From Kordia sp039026955 (GTDB lineage Bacteria > Bacteroidota > Bacteroidia > Flavobacteriales > Flavobacteriaceae), in contig JBCCLH010000010.1 of the NCBI GenBank assembly GCA_039026955.1, forward strand, positions 66,298 to 130,297: a DNA stretch of 64,000 nucleotides, read 5' to 3'. The notes under the pieces are model-generated. The model saw nothing but the letters and a program-made list of their open reading frames with translations. It was not told the DNA's origin and searched no databases. Of this stretch, positions 53,886 to 62,821 are shown one piece after another; the stretch's first letter is position 1, and each line of letters starts with the position of its first letter. The position numbers and the translations under genes are program-made.

Positions 53886-54239
53886 ATGGAAGCTTTAATT
53901 AAATTTGTACAAGACGAATTTGTAACAAAAAATGAATTTCCTGAGTTCGGAGCGGGAGATACTATCACAGTATACTACGAAATTAAAGAAGGTAGTAAGA
54001 CGCGTACACAGTTCTTTAGAGGCGTTGTAATTCAGCGTAGAGGTTCTGGATCATCTGAAACATTTACCATCAGAAAAATGTCTGGAACAGTTGGAGTAGA
54101 GCGTATATTCCCAGTGAATTTACCAGCACTTCAAAAAATCGAAGTAAACAAAAGAGGTAAAGTACGTAGAGCACGTATCTTCTACTTTAGAGGTCTTACT
54201 GGTAAGAAAGCAAGAATCAAGGAAAGAAGAATCAGATAA
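53886..54239 (+). CDS. rplS: 50S ribosomal protein L19
   Basis: A 117-residue ribosomal protein of normal length. EFGAGDTITVYYEIKEG, FRGVVIQRRGSGSSETFTIRK and GVGVERIF-like (GTVGVERIFPVN) segments, then the basic end KKARIKERRI, match L19. It has its own promoter (53783) and terminator (54261). Confidence 0.97.
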   Translation: MEALIKFVQDEFVTKNEFPEFGAGDTITVYYEIKEGSKTRTQFFRGVVIQRRGSGSSETFTIRKMSGTVGVERIFPVNLPALQKIEVNKRGKVRRARIFYFRGLTGKKARIKERRIR

Positions 54240-54260
54240 TTTTTTCCAAAAGTATAGTTC

Positions 54261-54292
54261 AAAAAAGTCCTGCAATATTGTAGGACTTTTTT
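54261..54292 (+). terminator. Terminator after rplS
   Basis: AAGTCCTGCAATATTGTAGGACTT hairpin-type palindrome (arms AAGTCCT / AGGACTT, with CAATATTG inner part) preceded by A-run and followed by TTTTTT. Confidence 0.85.
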
Positions 54293-55087
54293 AGTTATGC
54301 ACAATTGTTAATAACCTAGGTTTATATCTTGTTGATTTTTAAATCCTTATATTTCTTGCTTTATTAAAAAGTTATATTATATTTACATCAGAGTTAACAA
54401 AGAAAGGTGCAAACTATTTTTCTGTAAGCTCTGAAGAACGTTCTAAAGTTGTTGTTTTAATAAGTTTTCCGAAAGTGATTTTTTGGGTACAATTAATCAT
54501 CAAAGAAAATGGAATTCTATTTCTGGAGTAGTTCGCTACAAAAGATTCGAGGAATGCCGCCGAAACTTATTGGTATTGCTAAGATGCGAATAAAGTGTTA
54601 TATGAGGATAGATTCTGCAAAGAGTAAGAATTATATAAAAGGACATATCACGAAAGTCGATTTGTACAAGTAGGTATATTAAAAAACAACTAGAGATAAG
54701 TTGCTAAGTCAGGTAAAATGCCAACGACACTAGCGCTTGTTTCGAAACTGAAATGCTGGATTGTTTAATGAATTAGCTGAGAAATTAGTGATTCGTTTGA
54801 CAAGACACATTTCAAAAAAGCCATATCAAGGTAAGCGATTACAATGATATGGCTTTTGTCATATCAGTTATAATTTGAAATTACTGTAAGAGAAAATGAT
54901 GATTTTTTTCTTTATTCACGTTTCAAAAGCCTGTGCTGAATTTATTTTAGTATCAAGCGTAGCCGTAGCTACGTTTTCTTTTTTAAATAAAGAAGAAAGG
55001 AAAAAAGTGCATTTTATTACAGTAAGTTTAAGTTGTAAATGATATTTTGTTAAAATATAATATCTTCCTATACAATGACCTTTATCA
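54293..55087. other. Gene-poor stretch, possibly decayed
   Basis: No intact gene was found. A perfect 12-bp inverted repeat (AAAAGCCATATC 54816-54827 and GATATGGCTTTT 54846-54857) looks like a terminator with nothing intact in front of it. A minus-strand frame (54916-55107) is not supported. Base composition is coding-like in places (54480-54680), so a remnant of a lost gene is possible. Confidence 0.4.
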
Positions 55088-55119
55088 TTGCCTGATTCTC
55101 GCATCATTTTGTATATTTG
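55088..55119 (+). promoter_or_regulatory. Promoter of the isocitrate dehydrogenase gene
   Basis: TTG at 55088-55090, 21-base spacer, TATATTTG at 55112-55119; 51 bases before the ATG. The spacer is at the long end of the range. Confidence 0.6.
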
Positions 55120-55170
55120 CCTTTCGTAAAAATTACATCTAATTATACCTAAATAATATTCACACTACAC

Positions 55171-57399
55171 ATGGCAAAATCAACAAAGATTATCTATACG
55201 AAAACTGACGAAGCACCCGCATTAGCAACACATTCTTTACTACCAATTGTAAAAGCTTTTACCGCATCATCAGGAATCGATATTGAAACAAAAGATATTT
55301 CTTTAGCAGGAAGAGTTTTAGCAAATTTCTCAGAATATTTAACTCCAACACAACGCGTTTCTGATGCATTGGCAGAATTAGGAGAATTGGCAAAAAAACC
55401 AGAGGCAAACATTATCAAATTACCAAATATTAGCGCTTCTGTTCCTCAGTTGAAAGCTACGATTGCTGAATTACAATCCAAAGGTTTCGCTATTCCTGAG
55501 TATCCAGAAGAACCAGAAACCGCAGAAGAAAAAGAAATTTTAGCAAAATATAATAAAGTAAAAGGATCAGCTGTAAATCCAGTATTGCGTGAAGGAAATT
55601 CAGATCGTAGAGCACCAAAAGCAGTGAAAAACTATGCGAAGAAAAATCCACACAGTATGGGCGCTTGGTCATCTGACTCCAAAACCCATGTGGCTACAAT
55701 GAATAGCGGCGATTTTCGTTCTAACGAAAAGTCAGTGACTGTTGCAAATGCTACTTCGGTAAACATTGAGCATACAGATGCTGATGGAACTAAAACCATC
55801 TTAAAAGAAGGAATCGCATTGTTAGCAGGAGAAGTGATTGACGCTACGGTAATGAGCAAAAAAGCGTTGTTAGCCTTTTTAGAAAAAGAAATTGCAGCCA
55901 CTAAAGAAGAAGGAATCTTATTTTCTCTTCACATGAAAGCCACGATGATGAAAGTGAGTGATCCGATCATTTTTGGTCATGCGGTTCGTGTATATTTTGC
56001 AGATTTGTTCGAAAAGCATCAAGCCACTTTTGAAGAAATTGGTGTGGATGTAAACAACGGTTTTGGAAATTTATTGAAAAATCTTGAAGAATTACCTGCG
56101 GACAAAAAAGAAGAAATCGTAGGCGATATTGCGGTTGCGATGGAAAATGGACCCGCTATTTCTATGGTAAACTCCGACAAAGGAATTACCAACTTGCACG
56201 TACCAAGTGACGTCATTATTGATGCTTCTATGCCCGCAATGATTCGTAATGCTGGACAAATGTGGGATGCAGATGGAAAAACGCAAGACACGAAAGCTGT
56301 AATTCCTGATAGCAGTTACGCAGCATTGTATCAAGTAACCATCGATTTCTGTAAAGAACACGGAGCGTTTGATCCTACTACGATGGGAACAGTTCCAAAT
56401 GTAGGACTGATGGCACAAAAAGCAGAAGAATACGGTTCGCATGATAAAACGTTCGAAATTCCTGCTGACGGAACGGTACGCATAGTAGATGCTGAAGGAA
56501 ATACCTTGACAGAACATACGGTTGAAACTGGTGATATATGGAGAATGTGTCAAGTAAAAGACGCACCAATTCGCGATTGGGTAAAGTTAGCCGTAAGCAG
56601 AGCAACCGCTACAGGTTGGCCAGCAGTTTTTTGGTTAGACGAAAACAGAGCGCATGATGCAGAATTGATCAAAAAAGTAAATTTATATTTAAAAGATCAT
56701 AATACAGACGGATTAGATATTCACATTCTTGCATTGGCGGAAGCGACACAGTTTACGCTTGATCGTGTGAGAAAAGGAGAAAATACCATTTCAGTAACTG
56801 GAAATGTATTGCGTGATTACTTAACGGATTTATTCCCGATTTTAGAATTAGGAACCAGTGCAAAAATGTTATCGATTGTACCATTGATGAATGGTGGCGG
56901 ATTGTTTGAAACAGGTGCTGGCGGATCAGCTCCAAAGCACGTACAACAATTCAATGCAGAAGGACATTTACGTTGGGATTCTTTAGGAGAATTCTTAGCA
57001 TTGGCAGTGTCTTTAGAGCATTTAGGTGCTAATTATGACAATGAAAAAGCGATCATTCTATCGGAAACGTTGGATGATGCTACGGACAAATTCTTGGAGA
57101 ATAAAAAGTCACCTTCACGCAAAGTGAATGAGTTGGACAACCGAGGAAGTCATTTCTATTTAGCAATGTATTGGGCACAAGCGTTGGCGGCTCAAGACAA
57201 AGATGTGGAATTGAAATCGCGTTTCACTCCTATTGCTTCACAATTAGCAGAAAATGAGGAAAAAATCGTCACAGAATTGAACGACGCACAAGGCACACCA
57301 ACGGATATTGACGGATACTACATGCCAAGTGACGAATTGACTTCAAAAGCAATGCGTCCAAGCGAAACATTCAACACGATTTTAGCGACATTAACATAA
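55171..57399 (+). CDS. icd: NADP-dependent isocitrate dehydrogenase, monomeric type
   Basis: A 742-residue monomeric isocitrate dehydrogenase of the TCA cycle, unrelated in length to the dimeric form. Landmarks are IIYTKTDEAPALATHSLLP at the start, NPHSMGAWSSDSKTHVATM with the substrate-binding serine, SDVIIDASMPAMIRN, FWLDENRAHDAELI and MNGGGLFETGAGGSAPKH. Length is normal. It has its own promoter and a terminator. Confidence 0.97.
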   Translation: MAKSTKIIYTKTDEAPALATHSLLPIVKAFTASSGIDIETKDISLAGRVLANFSEYLTPTQRVSDALAELGELAKKPEANIIKLPNISASVPQLKATIAELQSKGFAIPEYPEEPETAEEKEILAKYNKVKGSAVNPVLREGNSDRRAPKAVKNYAKKNPHSMGAWSSDSKTHVATMNSGDFRSNEKSVTVANATSVNIEHTDADGTKTILKEGIALLAGEVIDATVMSKKALLAFLEKEIAATKEEGILFSLHMKATMMKVSDPIIFGHAVRVYFADLFEKHQATFEEIGVDVNNGFGNLLKNLEELPADKKEEIVGDIAVAMENGPAISMVNSDKGITNLHVPSDVIIDASMPAMIRNAGQMWDADGKTQDTKAVIPDSSYAALYQVTIDFCKEHGAFDPTTMGTVPNVGLMAQKAEEYGSHDKTFEIPADGTVRIVDAEGNTLTEHTVETGDIWRMCQVKDAPIRDWVKLAVSRATATGWPAVFWLDENRAHDAELIKKVNLYLKDHNTDGLDIHILALAEATQFTLDRVRKGENTISVTGNVLRDYLTDLFPILELGTSAKMLSIVPLMNGGGLFETGAGGSAPKHVQQFNAEGHLRWDSLGEFLALAVSLEHLGANYDNEKAIILSETLDDATDKFLENKKSPSRKVNELDNRGSHFYLAMYWAQALAAQDKDVELKSRFTPIASQLAENEEKIVTELNDAQGTPTDIDGYYMPSDELTSKAMRPSETFNTILATLT

Positions 57400-57421
57400 T
57401 CATATTATAAAATATATTCAC

Positions 57422-57454
57422 AAAAGCTTCTTAGACATAAGGAGCTTTTTTTCG
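57422..57454 (+). terminator. Terminator after icd
   Basis: AAAAGCTTCTT / AAGGAGCTTTTTT arms around AGACAT, followed by T-run. Confidence 0.75.
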
Positions 57455-57568
57455 TTTCCAACCATATCAAACAAATTCAAAATTCATAATTTTTTTAGCA
57501 CTAAATTTAACGTAAGTTCGACATAAGAAATCATCAGATTACTCATAATTCACTGAAAAACAAACATT

Positions 57569-57687
57569 TGTCAGTTCGAGCATTATCGTAGATACCGAGC
57601 GAAGCTCATGAGAACACTATAAAAGTTAAAATTTCGATTGAATCTCGTGAGCTTCGCTCGGTGCTTTCAGCAATGCTCGATTTGACA
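57569..57687. repeat. REP-like palindromic element
   Basis: Outer arms TGTCAGTTCGAGCA / TGCTCGATTTGACA (57569-57582, 57674-57687; two mismatches) and inner perfect 15-bp arms ACCGAGCGAAGCTCA / TGAGCTTCGCTCGGT (57594-57608, 57648-57662). This can form a long hairpin. The rest of the 57400-57806 gap shows no gene. Confidence 0.75.
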
Positions 57688-57806
57688 ATTTCTGTAAGTC
57701 ATTAACTACTATACATTTAACGGAATAGTTATATCAAACTCACGTTAAATTTAGTATCATTGTTTATTCATTTATTCCCTTTACTAATCTCTAGAAACTA
57801 TTGCAC

Positions 57807-59513
57807 ATGGCCCGATTTATTTATGTTTTTCTTTCTTTAAGTCTGTTTAGCATGTTACTTTTTGGACAGCAATCCACACAGACTACAGATTCGTTATCGC
57901 ATCTTTCTATAAAGCAATTAAATACACGCTACACTGAAAGTTCCTCCACCAAAGAGGGAATGTTATATGCTGATGCCATCATACAAAAAGGAAGAACTGC
58001 AAAAGACTTAAAACTAGTTGCCATTGGATATTACAAAAAAGCTCGAAAAGCTAGTGATGAAGATGATCCCAATACCATTCCGTATATCAATCAAGCAATT
58101 GCCATTGCAAAAGATTCCTTACGTCATGATTCTTTAGCACAACGATGTTTCAATTTAAAAGGAATTATTCTATACGATTGGGGAAATTATAAAAGTGCGT
58201 TAGATAATTATTTGATCGCGTATGCATATCACTCAACAGTAAAAGATGAAAGCATGCGTTTATCAATTCAGGATAACATTGCATTCTTAAAAATTGCTGT
58301 GGGCGATTATGACGAAAGCTTGAAAATTTTAAAACAAAACAATACCATTTACAGAGATTCAACGCATCAATTGCATGATAAGGATAGTCATCTAATTTCC
58401 TTAACGGCTATTACCGACGCCTATCTTAAAAAATTTATAGATAAGGAACCTAAAGACACAAAACTATTAGATTCTGCTACTTTTTACAATAGCATTGGGC
58501 TTCAAAAAAGTAAGAGGTACAATAACGAGTTTATGCAGAATTATTTTCAGATTTTTAATGCCATTATTCTGTATGAGCGAAAAGATTTTCACAGTACAAT
58601 AGAAGCACTGAACGCTATTAAAAAAGAGACCAAAAGATTGCAATTAACACACAATTACAGCACGATTGATTTTTATTTAGGAAAAGCATATTACGGTTTA
58701 GAACAATATGATAAAGCTGAATTTCACTTAAAAAAAACAGATTCTTTGTCCTTAAAAAAGAGCTTTAACTATTCTATTTTACAAGAAACTTACTTATTAC
58801 TATCACAATTAGCTTTTAAAAAGAAAGATATCGTTGCGTATAAAAAGTATGTGGATTTATCTCATGAAAATGATAAAAGAAATGATAAAATGGACATCGC
58901 GATTCGAAATAAATACAATGAAAAATTCAAAATAGAACCGCTGGAATCCTTGAATGAAAAGCTATCTTCTTCTAACAAATTGCAAAAAATCATTCTCGGC
59001 ATTACACTTCTACTCATTGGTCTTTTAATATATATGCTTCACAGATATAAAAGGAAGCAAAAAGAAAATAGACTTGCGTTTGAAAATGTACTACAACAGA
59101 TGGAAGCTTCCAGAAAGTCAACCGTAAAAGCAACTCAAAAAATAAAGATTGATGACGAGAAAATCACTCAAATTTTACAGGATCTCGCCAAGTTTGAAAA
59201 GAAAAACCTATTTCTAAGAATAGATTGCAATTTGGATTATGTAGCTAAAAAAACAAAAACGAATAAAGCGTATTTGTCAAAAGTAATTCACACACACAAG
59301 CAACAGACATTTATAGAATATATTACCAAATTACGTATTGATTATGCATTAAATCGTTTAAAAAATGATGCTGTGTTTAGAACTTATGATATCAAATCCA
59401 TCGCTGCTGAATTGGGTTATAAATCTCCAAATTCTTTCTCGAAAGCTTTTAAAATTAGAACTGGAATGAATCCTTCATATTACATCAAAAACCTAGATAA
59501 AATGGACGATTGA
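57807..59513 (+). CDS. TPR-membrane-AraC hybrid regulator
   Basis: A protein of 568 residues from the ATG at 57807. It has a signal peptide (LSLFSMLLFGQ), a periplasmic TPR half (about 30-370), one membrane helix (about 392-410) and a C-terminal AraC-type DNA-binding domain with two helix-turn-helices (YVAKKTKTNKAYLSKVIH and IKSIAAELGYKSPNSFSKAF), ending GMNPSYYIK. Such one-component membrane regulators couple outer signals to transcription in Bacteroidota. Four leader peptides follow (59612 to 60765), so it may control them. Confidence 0.88.
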   Translation: MARFIYVFLSLSLFSMLLFGQQSTQTTDSLSHLSIKQLNTRYTESSSTKEGMLYADAIIQKGRTAKDLKLVAIGYYKKARKASDEDDPNTIPYINQAIAIAKDSLRHDSLAQRCFNLKGIILYDWGNYKSALDNYLIAYAYHSTVKDESMRLSIQDNIAFLKIAVGDYDESLKILKQNNTIYRDSTHQLHDKDSHLISLTAITDAYLKKFIDKEPKDTKLLDSATFYNSIGLQKSKRYNNEFMQNYFQIFNAIILYERKDFHSTIEALNAIKKETKRLQLTHNYSTIDFYLGKAYYGLEQYDKAEFHLKKTDSLSLKKSFNYSILQETYLLLSQLAFKKKDIVAYKKYVDLSHENDKRNDKMDIAIRNKYNEKFKIEPLESLNEKLSSSNKLQKIILGITLLLIGLLIYMLHRYKRKQKENRLAFENVLQQMEASRKSTVKATQKIKIDDEKITQILQDLAKFEKKNLFLRIDCNLDYVAKKTKTNKAYLSKVIHTHKQQTFIEYITKLRIDYALNRLKNDAVFRTYDIKSIAAELGYKSPNSFSKAFKIRTGMNPSYYIKNLDKMDD

Positions 59514-59611
59514 CTTATCAAAAAGCAATCACAAATTCGATAATTTAATGCAATTCTATTTTTATATACACGCGAATTTGACTAAGTTTTGAAAACTCAA
59601 TTTAAAAAGTA

Positions 59612-59827
59612 ATGAAAAAAAAGCAACAAAAATTATCCCTTAAAAAACTTAAAATTTCAGCTGTCTCTCAAATCAACTCAGTAAGAGGTGGAGACACCGC
59701 ACGTAGTTGTAATGTTCAACAAGGAGCAACTTGTGTTGAAAGTTTAGTGGTATGTGAAACTGATGATTGTGAAACCGTCGGATATTCATGTGAATGCACC
59801 ATACATTCGCCATCAAAAACTAAATAA
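59612..59827 (+). CDS. GG-leader cysteine-rich peptide
   Basis: A 71-residue peptide with leader KKQQKLSLKKLKISAVSQIN, ending in the double-glycine site SVRGG near residue 27. The core has six or so cysteines (SCNVQQGATC, CETDDCETV, CECTIH). The lysine-rich start and LKKLKIS pattern match leader families of flavobacterial natural-product precursors. It is followed by a perfect stem-loop (59848-59883). A modified and exported peptide is likely; no maturation gene is close. Confidence 0.7.
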   Translation: MKKKQQKLSLKKLKISAVSQINSVRGGDTARSCNVQQGATCVESLVVCETDDCETVGYSCECTIHSPSKTK

Positions 59828-59847
59828 TATAGTTTTTTAATACAATA

Positions 59848-59883
59848 CACTTAGAAAGCAAACCAAAGTTCGCTTTCTAAGTG
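59848..59883. terminator. Perfect 12-bp hairpin after the 59612 peptide
   Basis: CACTTAGAAAGC (59848-59859) and GCTTTCTAAGTG (59872-59883) are exact reverse complements; there is no long T-run, so it may be a terminator or an mRNA-stabilising hairpin. It also sits at the end of the convergent peptide genes. Confidence 0.65.
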
Positions 59884-59973
59884 CTTACTACCCTAAACCG
59901 CTATAGCAATAGCAAATACATACTAGCTTGGTTCATACGAAAGTGCTGTAATGCCACCTTGAGATAAACAATG

Positions 59974-60138
59974 TTAATCCATACTAGTTGCAACCCAACT
60001 ATACTCAGAAGCTCCTGACCAATTGTTAGCATCAGGAAAAATACACGTAATTCTATAACGAACACCTCCATGTATCGATTTTAATGCTGACTTTTCAATC
60101 ACTTTTATGCTCTTAAGCTTAGCAATAGATTTTAACAT
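59974..60138 (-). CDS. GG-leader small peptide
   Basis: A 54-residue peptide from the ATG at 60138 (MLKSIAKLKSIKVIEKSALK, then SIHGG), the start being chosen because the MLKSI..L pattern is the usual beginning of this GG-leader family in Flavobacteriaceae. An earlier in-frame ATG at 60162 abuts the stop of the upstream peptide gene. The core has one cysteine and ends with aromatic residues (NNWSGASEYSWVATSMD). Likely an exported peptide. Confidence 0.65.
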   Translation of the reverse strand: MLKSIAKLKSIKVIEKSALKSIHGGVRYRITCIFPDANNWSGASEYSWVATSMD

Positions 60139-60162
60139 ATTTAAAGTTTTTAGAATTAACAT

Positions 60163-60408
60163 TTAACAAATTCCTGCGCCTGGACAAGAAATTGTACGAG
60201 GACAATCATCAGTTGGTGTTGGTGTTCCTGTTCCTCCACAAGTTCCATCTGCAGAAGGATCAGGACAGGTAGCATCGTGCGTTGGACAACAGATTCCTAA
60301 TGGTTGACAAGATTCTGTTTTAAAACCTCCAATAACCGCATATCGAGTCTTTAAACTAGAAATAGTGTGCTTGTTAAACAGTAACGACTTTAAATTTCTT
60401 TTTTTCAT
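60163..60408 (-). CDS. Lanthipeptide-like cysteine-rich precursor
   Basis: An 81-residue peptide from the ATG at 60408: MKKRNLKSLLFNKHTISSLK followed by a GG site (AVIGG) and a cysteine-, proline- and threonine-rich core with nine or ten Cys (CQPLGICCPTHDATC, TCGGTGTPTPTDDC, ISCPGAGIC). Its leader has the KxLxxLxxNKxxIS pattern of class I lanthipeptide-type precursors. An upstream in-frame start exists, but the MKK start is the family one. The next peptide gene begins at its stop codon. Confidence 0.75.
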   Translation of the reverse strand: MKKRNLKSLLFNKHTISSLKTRYAVIGGFKTESCQPLGICCPTHDATCPDPSADGTCGGTGTPTPTDDCPRTISCPGAGIC

Positions 60409-60546
60409 AATGTTGATTTTAAATTCATTTATAATCGTAAACCTATATAATTGTAAAAGGCAAAACAAGAAGAGGCAACTCGTATTATCGAATTTGAGGC
60501 ATCAGAAAACAGCAATAAAATAGTGAGTCAAAGGACATTTACTACA

Positions 60547-60765
60547 TTACATTTTTTTAGGATCAACAGGAATGTCACCATCCGTTGGAAGACATACGGT
60601 TTCAAAATAACTAAACGGAGCTGTTGCAGTCCCACATGTGCTGTACTGCGTCTCTTCTATTGGACACACACCACACGATCCGGAAGCACCAATATAGATT
60701 GATGCCTCAAAATTAGAGATTGATTTTTTGTTTAGTTTGAGTGATGTAAGATTTCCTTTTTTCAT
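60547..60765 (-). CDS. Lanthipeptide-like precursor
   Basis: A 72-residue peptide from the ATG at 60765: MKKGNLTSLKLNKKSISNFE, again the KxLxSLxLNKxxIS leader. No GG is seen; the border may be the IGASG segment. The core carries cysteines at CGVC, STCGT and ETVC. Two further genes of the same kind are on this strand just downstream and one at 20571-20792. No lanthionine synthetase is in the window. Confidence 0.72.
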   Translation of the reverse strand: MKKGNLTSLKLNKKSISNFEASIYIGASGSCGVCPIEETQYSTCGTATAPFSYFETVCLPTDGDIPVDPKKM

Positions 60766-60974
60766 ACATATGAAATTTAAAATTAATACTGCCGCAAATG
60801 AATGTAAATACAAAAAGCCAAACAAACACTGATAACACAAATTATCGAATTTGGGATGGTGTATCATTCAACAGAGTCGATTGAAAAAGTTGAAGACCTA
60901 ATGCTGTAAAAATGCTTCGCTTACTAACATAAAAAACCATTCCGTTTCTATGTAAAATACTGTACTTTTGTAGT

Positions 60975-61796
60975 ATGGAATTCATCAAAACAACGGAGCA
61001 AGATTCGAAGTACAATCATTTAGATAGGATGACGGTATCGGAACTATTGACCAATATCAATAATGAAGACAAAACAGTACCGTTTGCGGTTGAAAAAGCA
61101 ATTCCTGCTATTGAAAGATTGGTGGCTGAAATCATCATCAGAATGAAAAACGGTGGTCGTTTGTTCTATATTGGCGCGGGTACAAGTGGAAGACTTGGAA
61201 TTGTAGATGCTTCGGAATGTCCGCCAACATTTGGTGTTCCTCACGAACTAGTCGTCGGATTGATTGCAGGTGGAGACTCAGCTATTAGAAAAGCCGTAGA
61301 ATTTGCCGAAGATGATACCGAACAAGGTTGGAGAGATCTTCAAGAATACAACATTGCAGAAAATGATACTGTAATTGGTATTGCTGCTTCAGGGACAACT
61401 CCGTATGTGATTGGCGCTTTAAAAAAATGCAACGCACATCATATTTTAACAGGCTGTATTACATGTAATCATAACAGCCCTTTATCAAATGTTTCGCAAC
61501 ATCCTATTGAGGTCATTGTAGGTTCAGAATTTGTAACAGGAAGTTCTCGTATGAAGGCAGGCACGGCACAAAAACTAGTCCTAAACATGATTTCTACCGC
61601 AGTGATGATTCAATTAGGAAAAGTAAAAGGCAACAAAATGGTCGATATGCAATTAAGCAATCACAAATTGGTAGAAAGAGGTGTGAAAATGATCATGTCT
61701 GAATTACAGGTTTCGGTAGAGGTTGCTACAGAATTATTAGAAAAACATAAAAACGTACGAAAAGCAATTACGAGCTATGACAAAGAGAACAAATAA
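60975..61796 (+). CDS. murQ: N-acetylmuramic acid 6-phosphate etherase MurQ
   Basis: A 273-residue etherase that splits MurNAc 6-phosphate to GlcNAc 6-phosphate and D-lactate in peptidoglycan recycling. The SIS domain is clear: FYIGAGTSGRLGIVDASECPPTFG (in pieces GAGTSGRLGI, ASECPPTFG), GDSAIRKAVEFAEDD, and IAASGTTPYVIGAL. Length fits the family. The end overlaps the start of the DUF6095 gene by 20 bases. Confidence 0.97.
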   Translation: MEFIKTTEQDSKYNHLDRMTVSELLTNINNEDKTVPFAVEKAIPAIERLVAEIIIRMKNGGRLFYIGAGTSGRLGIVDASECPPTFGVPHELVVGLIAGGDSAIRKAVEFAEDDTEQGWRDLQEYNIAENDTVIGIAASGTTPYVIGALKKCNAHHILTGCITCNHNSPLSNVSQHPIEVIVGSEFVTGSSRMKAGTAQKLVLNMISTAVMIQLGKVKGNKMVDMQLSNHKLVERGVKMIMSELQVSVEVATELLEKHKNVRKAITSYDKENK

Positions 61797-62001
61797 AGTA
61801 GTATTAATGAAAGGAATAAAACTGATGGCAGGTTCTTTATTCTGTATGTTTGCGGGTCCAACCATACTACATTCTGCTTTTAAAAATCAATCACATCCAT
61901 ATTACGTTCCCGTACTTATTGTTGGATTATTGGTTGCAGCAGCTGCCATATATCTTGCTTTTAGAGGATTAAAAAAAATAATGGATGCTATGTTCAACTA
62001 G
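61777..62001 (+). CDS. DUF6095 small membrane protein
   Basis: A 74-residue protein with two membrane helices (about 16-30, 43-60) around the conserved loop HSAFKNQSHPYYVPVL, typical of the DUF6095 family. The ATG at 61777 lies within murQ and is preferred to the internal ATG at 61807 because it keeps the usual length; the other is possible. Its end overlaps by 8 bases with the end of the convergent DinB gene. Confidence 0.75.
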   Translation: MTKRTNKVVLMKGIKLMAGSLFCMFAGPTILHSAFKNQSHPYYVPVLIVGLLVAAAAIYLAFRGLKKIMDAMFN

Positions 62002-62518
62002 CTTTCGTATGCTTCACAACTTGTTTAGGCGTCGTTGGATTATATCCGAAATTTTCGTCTTTAACTTCTACATCCAAACGATCTAAAATATACGCAATAA
62101 TCGCATAGTGATGAATAGTATGACCATTGGCTTGCGCTAACAAAGATCCTAACGTATACTGTAATTCTACATTACCATTCCCAAGATCGTCCTCTACAGT
62201 GATCATCATATTTAAATCGACGGAACTTAGCTCTTTTAATCTCTCAGCTATAGTTTCTATAGCTTTCATAGCACAGTCGCAATCTGTTTCTATCCTTTGA
62301 TCGCGCTCTCTGGAAGTTAAATTTACATGTTTATCTGCTAGACCTTTAAAAATACAATTATAAAAATCCAGCACATGCCGAATATGTGATCCAACACTGG
62401 AATAATAAGGTCCAATCTCTTTACAACAATAAAAATTGGAGTGTAATTCGTTCAAAAGATTTTTAGATTTATAAAGTGTAGTCAAAAGAGAATTAATCAC
62501 AACAGTGTTCATACGCAA
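61994..62518 (-). CDS. DinB-like family protein
   Basis: A 174-residue protein with the four-helix DinB/YfiT fold. Metal-ligand histidines are likely at SVGSHIRHVLDFYN and HTIHHYAIIAYIL. Members of the family are thiol-transferases or unknown damage-inducible proteins. No partner is next to it, and the start is the ATG at 62518. Confidence 0.8.
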   Translation of the reverse strand: MRMNTVVINSLLTTLYKSKNLLNELHSNFYCCKEIGPYYSSVGSHIRHVLDFYNCIFKGLADKHVNLTSRERDQRIETDCDCAMKAIETIAERLKELSSVDLNMMITVEDDLGNGNVELQYTLGSLLAQANGHTIHHYAIIAYILDRLDVEVKDENFGYNPTTPKQVVKHTKAS

Positions 62519-62751
62519 AATTTATAGTTGTGAATATACTAAAAAACTATAAACGAATCTCTATAAGTGTCTTTTTTAGCATTGAACTCATCTTGACTTT
62601 TAATATTTAACCGAAAATGAGAAGAAATTTGGTCAGATGCGGTACTTTTTGCAAGTCATAGCAGCGATACGACTAAAAAAAGTAGCAAAATATGGGCGAA
62701 TTTATTCCATTTTTTAGGAAATAGAAAAAGTCAAGATGAGTTCATTTATAA
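62519..62751. other. Gap between DinB and the SPFH gene
   Basis: No gene seen. It should hold the DinB promoter. Words AAGATGAGTTCA/TGAACTCATCTT (62584-62595 and 62732-62743 regions) face each other as an inverted pair about 150 bases apart. Confidence 0.4.
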
Positions 62752-62790
62752 AAAAACACGAATTAGATGTTTATCCTAATTCGTGTTTTT
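62752..62790 (-). terminator. Terminator of the SPFH gene
   Basis: AAAAACACGAATTAG and CTAATTCGTGTTTTT are exact complements around ATGTTTATC; they lie about 30 bases beyond the SPFH gene stop. Confidence 0.85.
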
Positions 62791-62821
62791 CCTGATTTTA
62801 TGTAGCGCAGTATAAATTATT

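Noticed and set aside
54916..55107. 63-residue open frame on the minus strand
   Set aside because: No start context, no known family and repeat-like sequence; probably chance.
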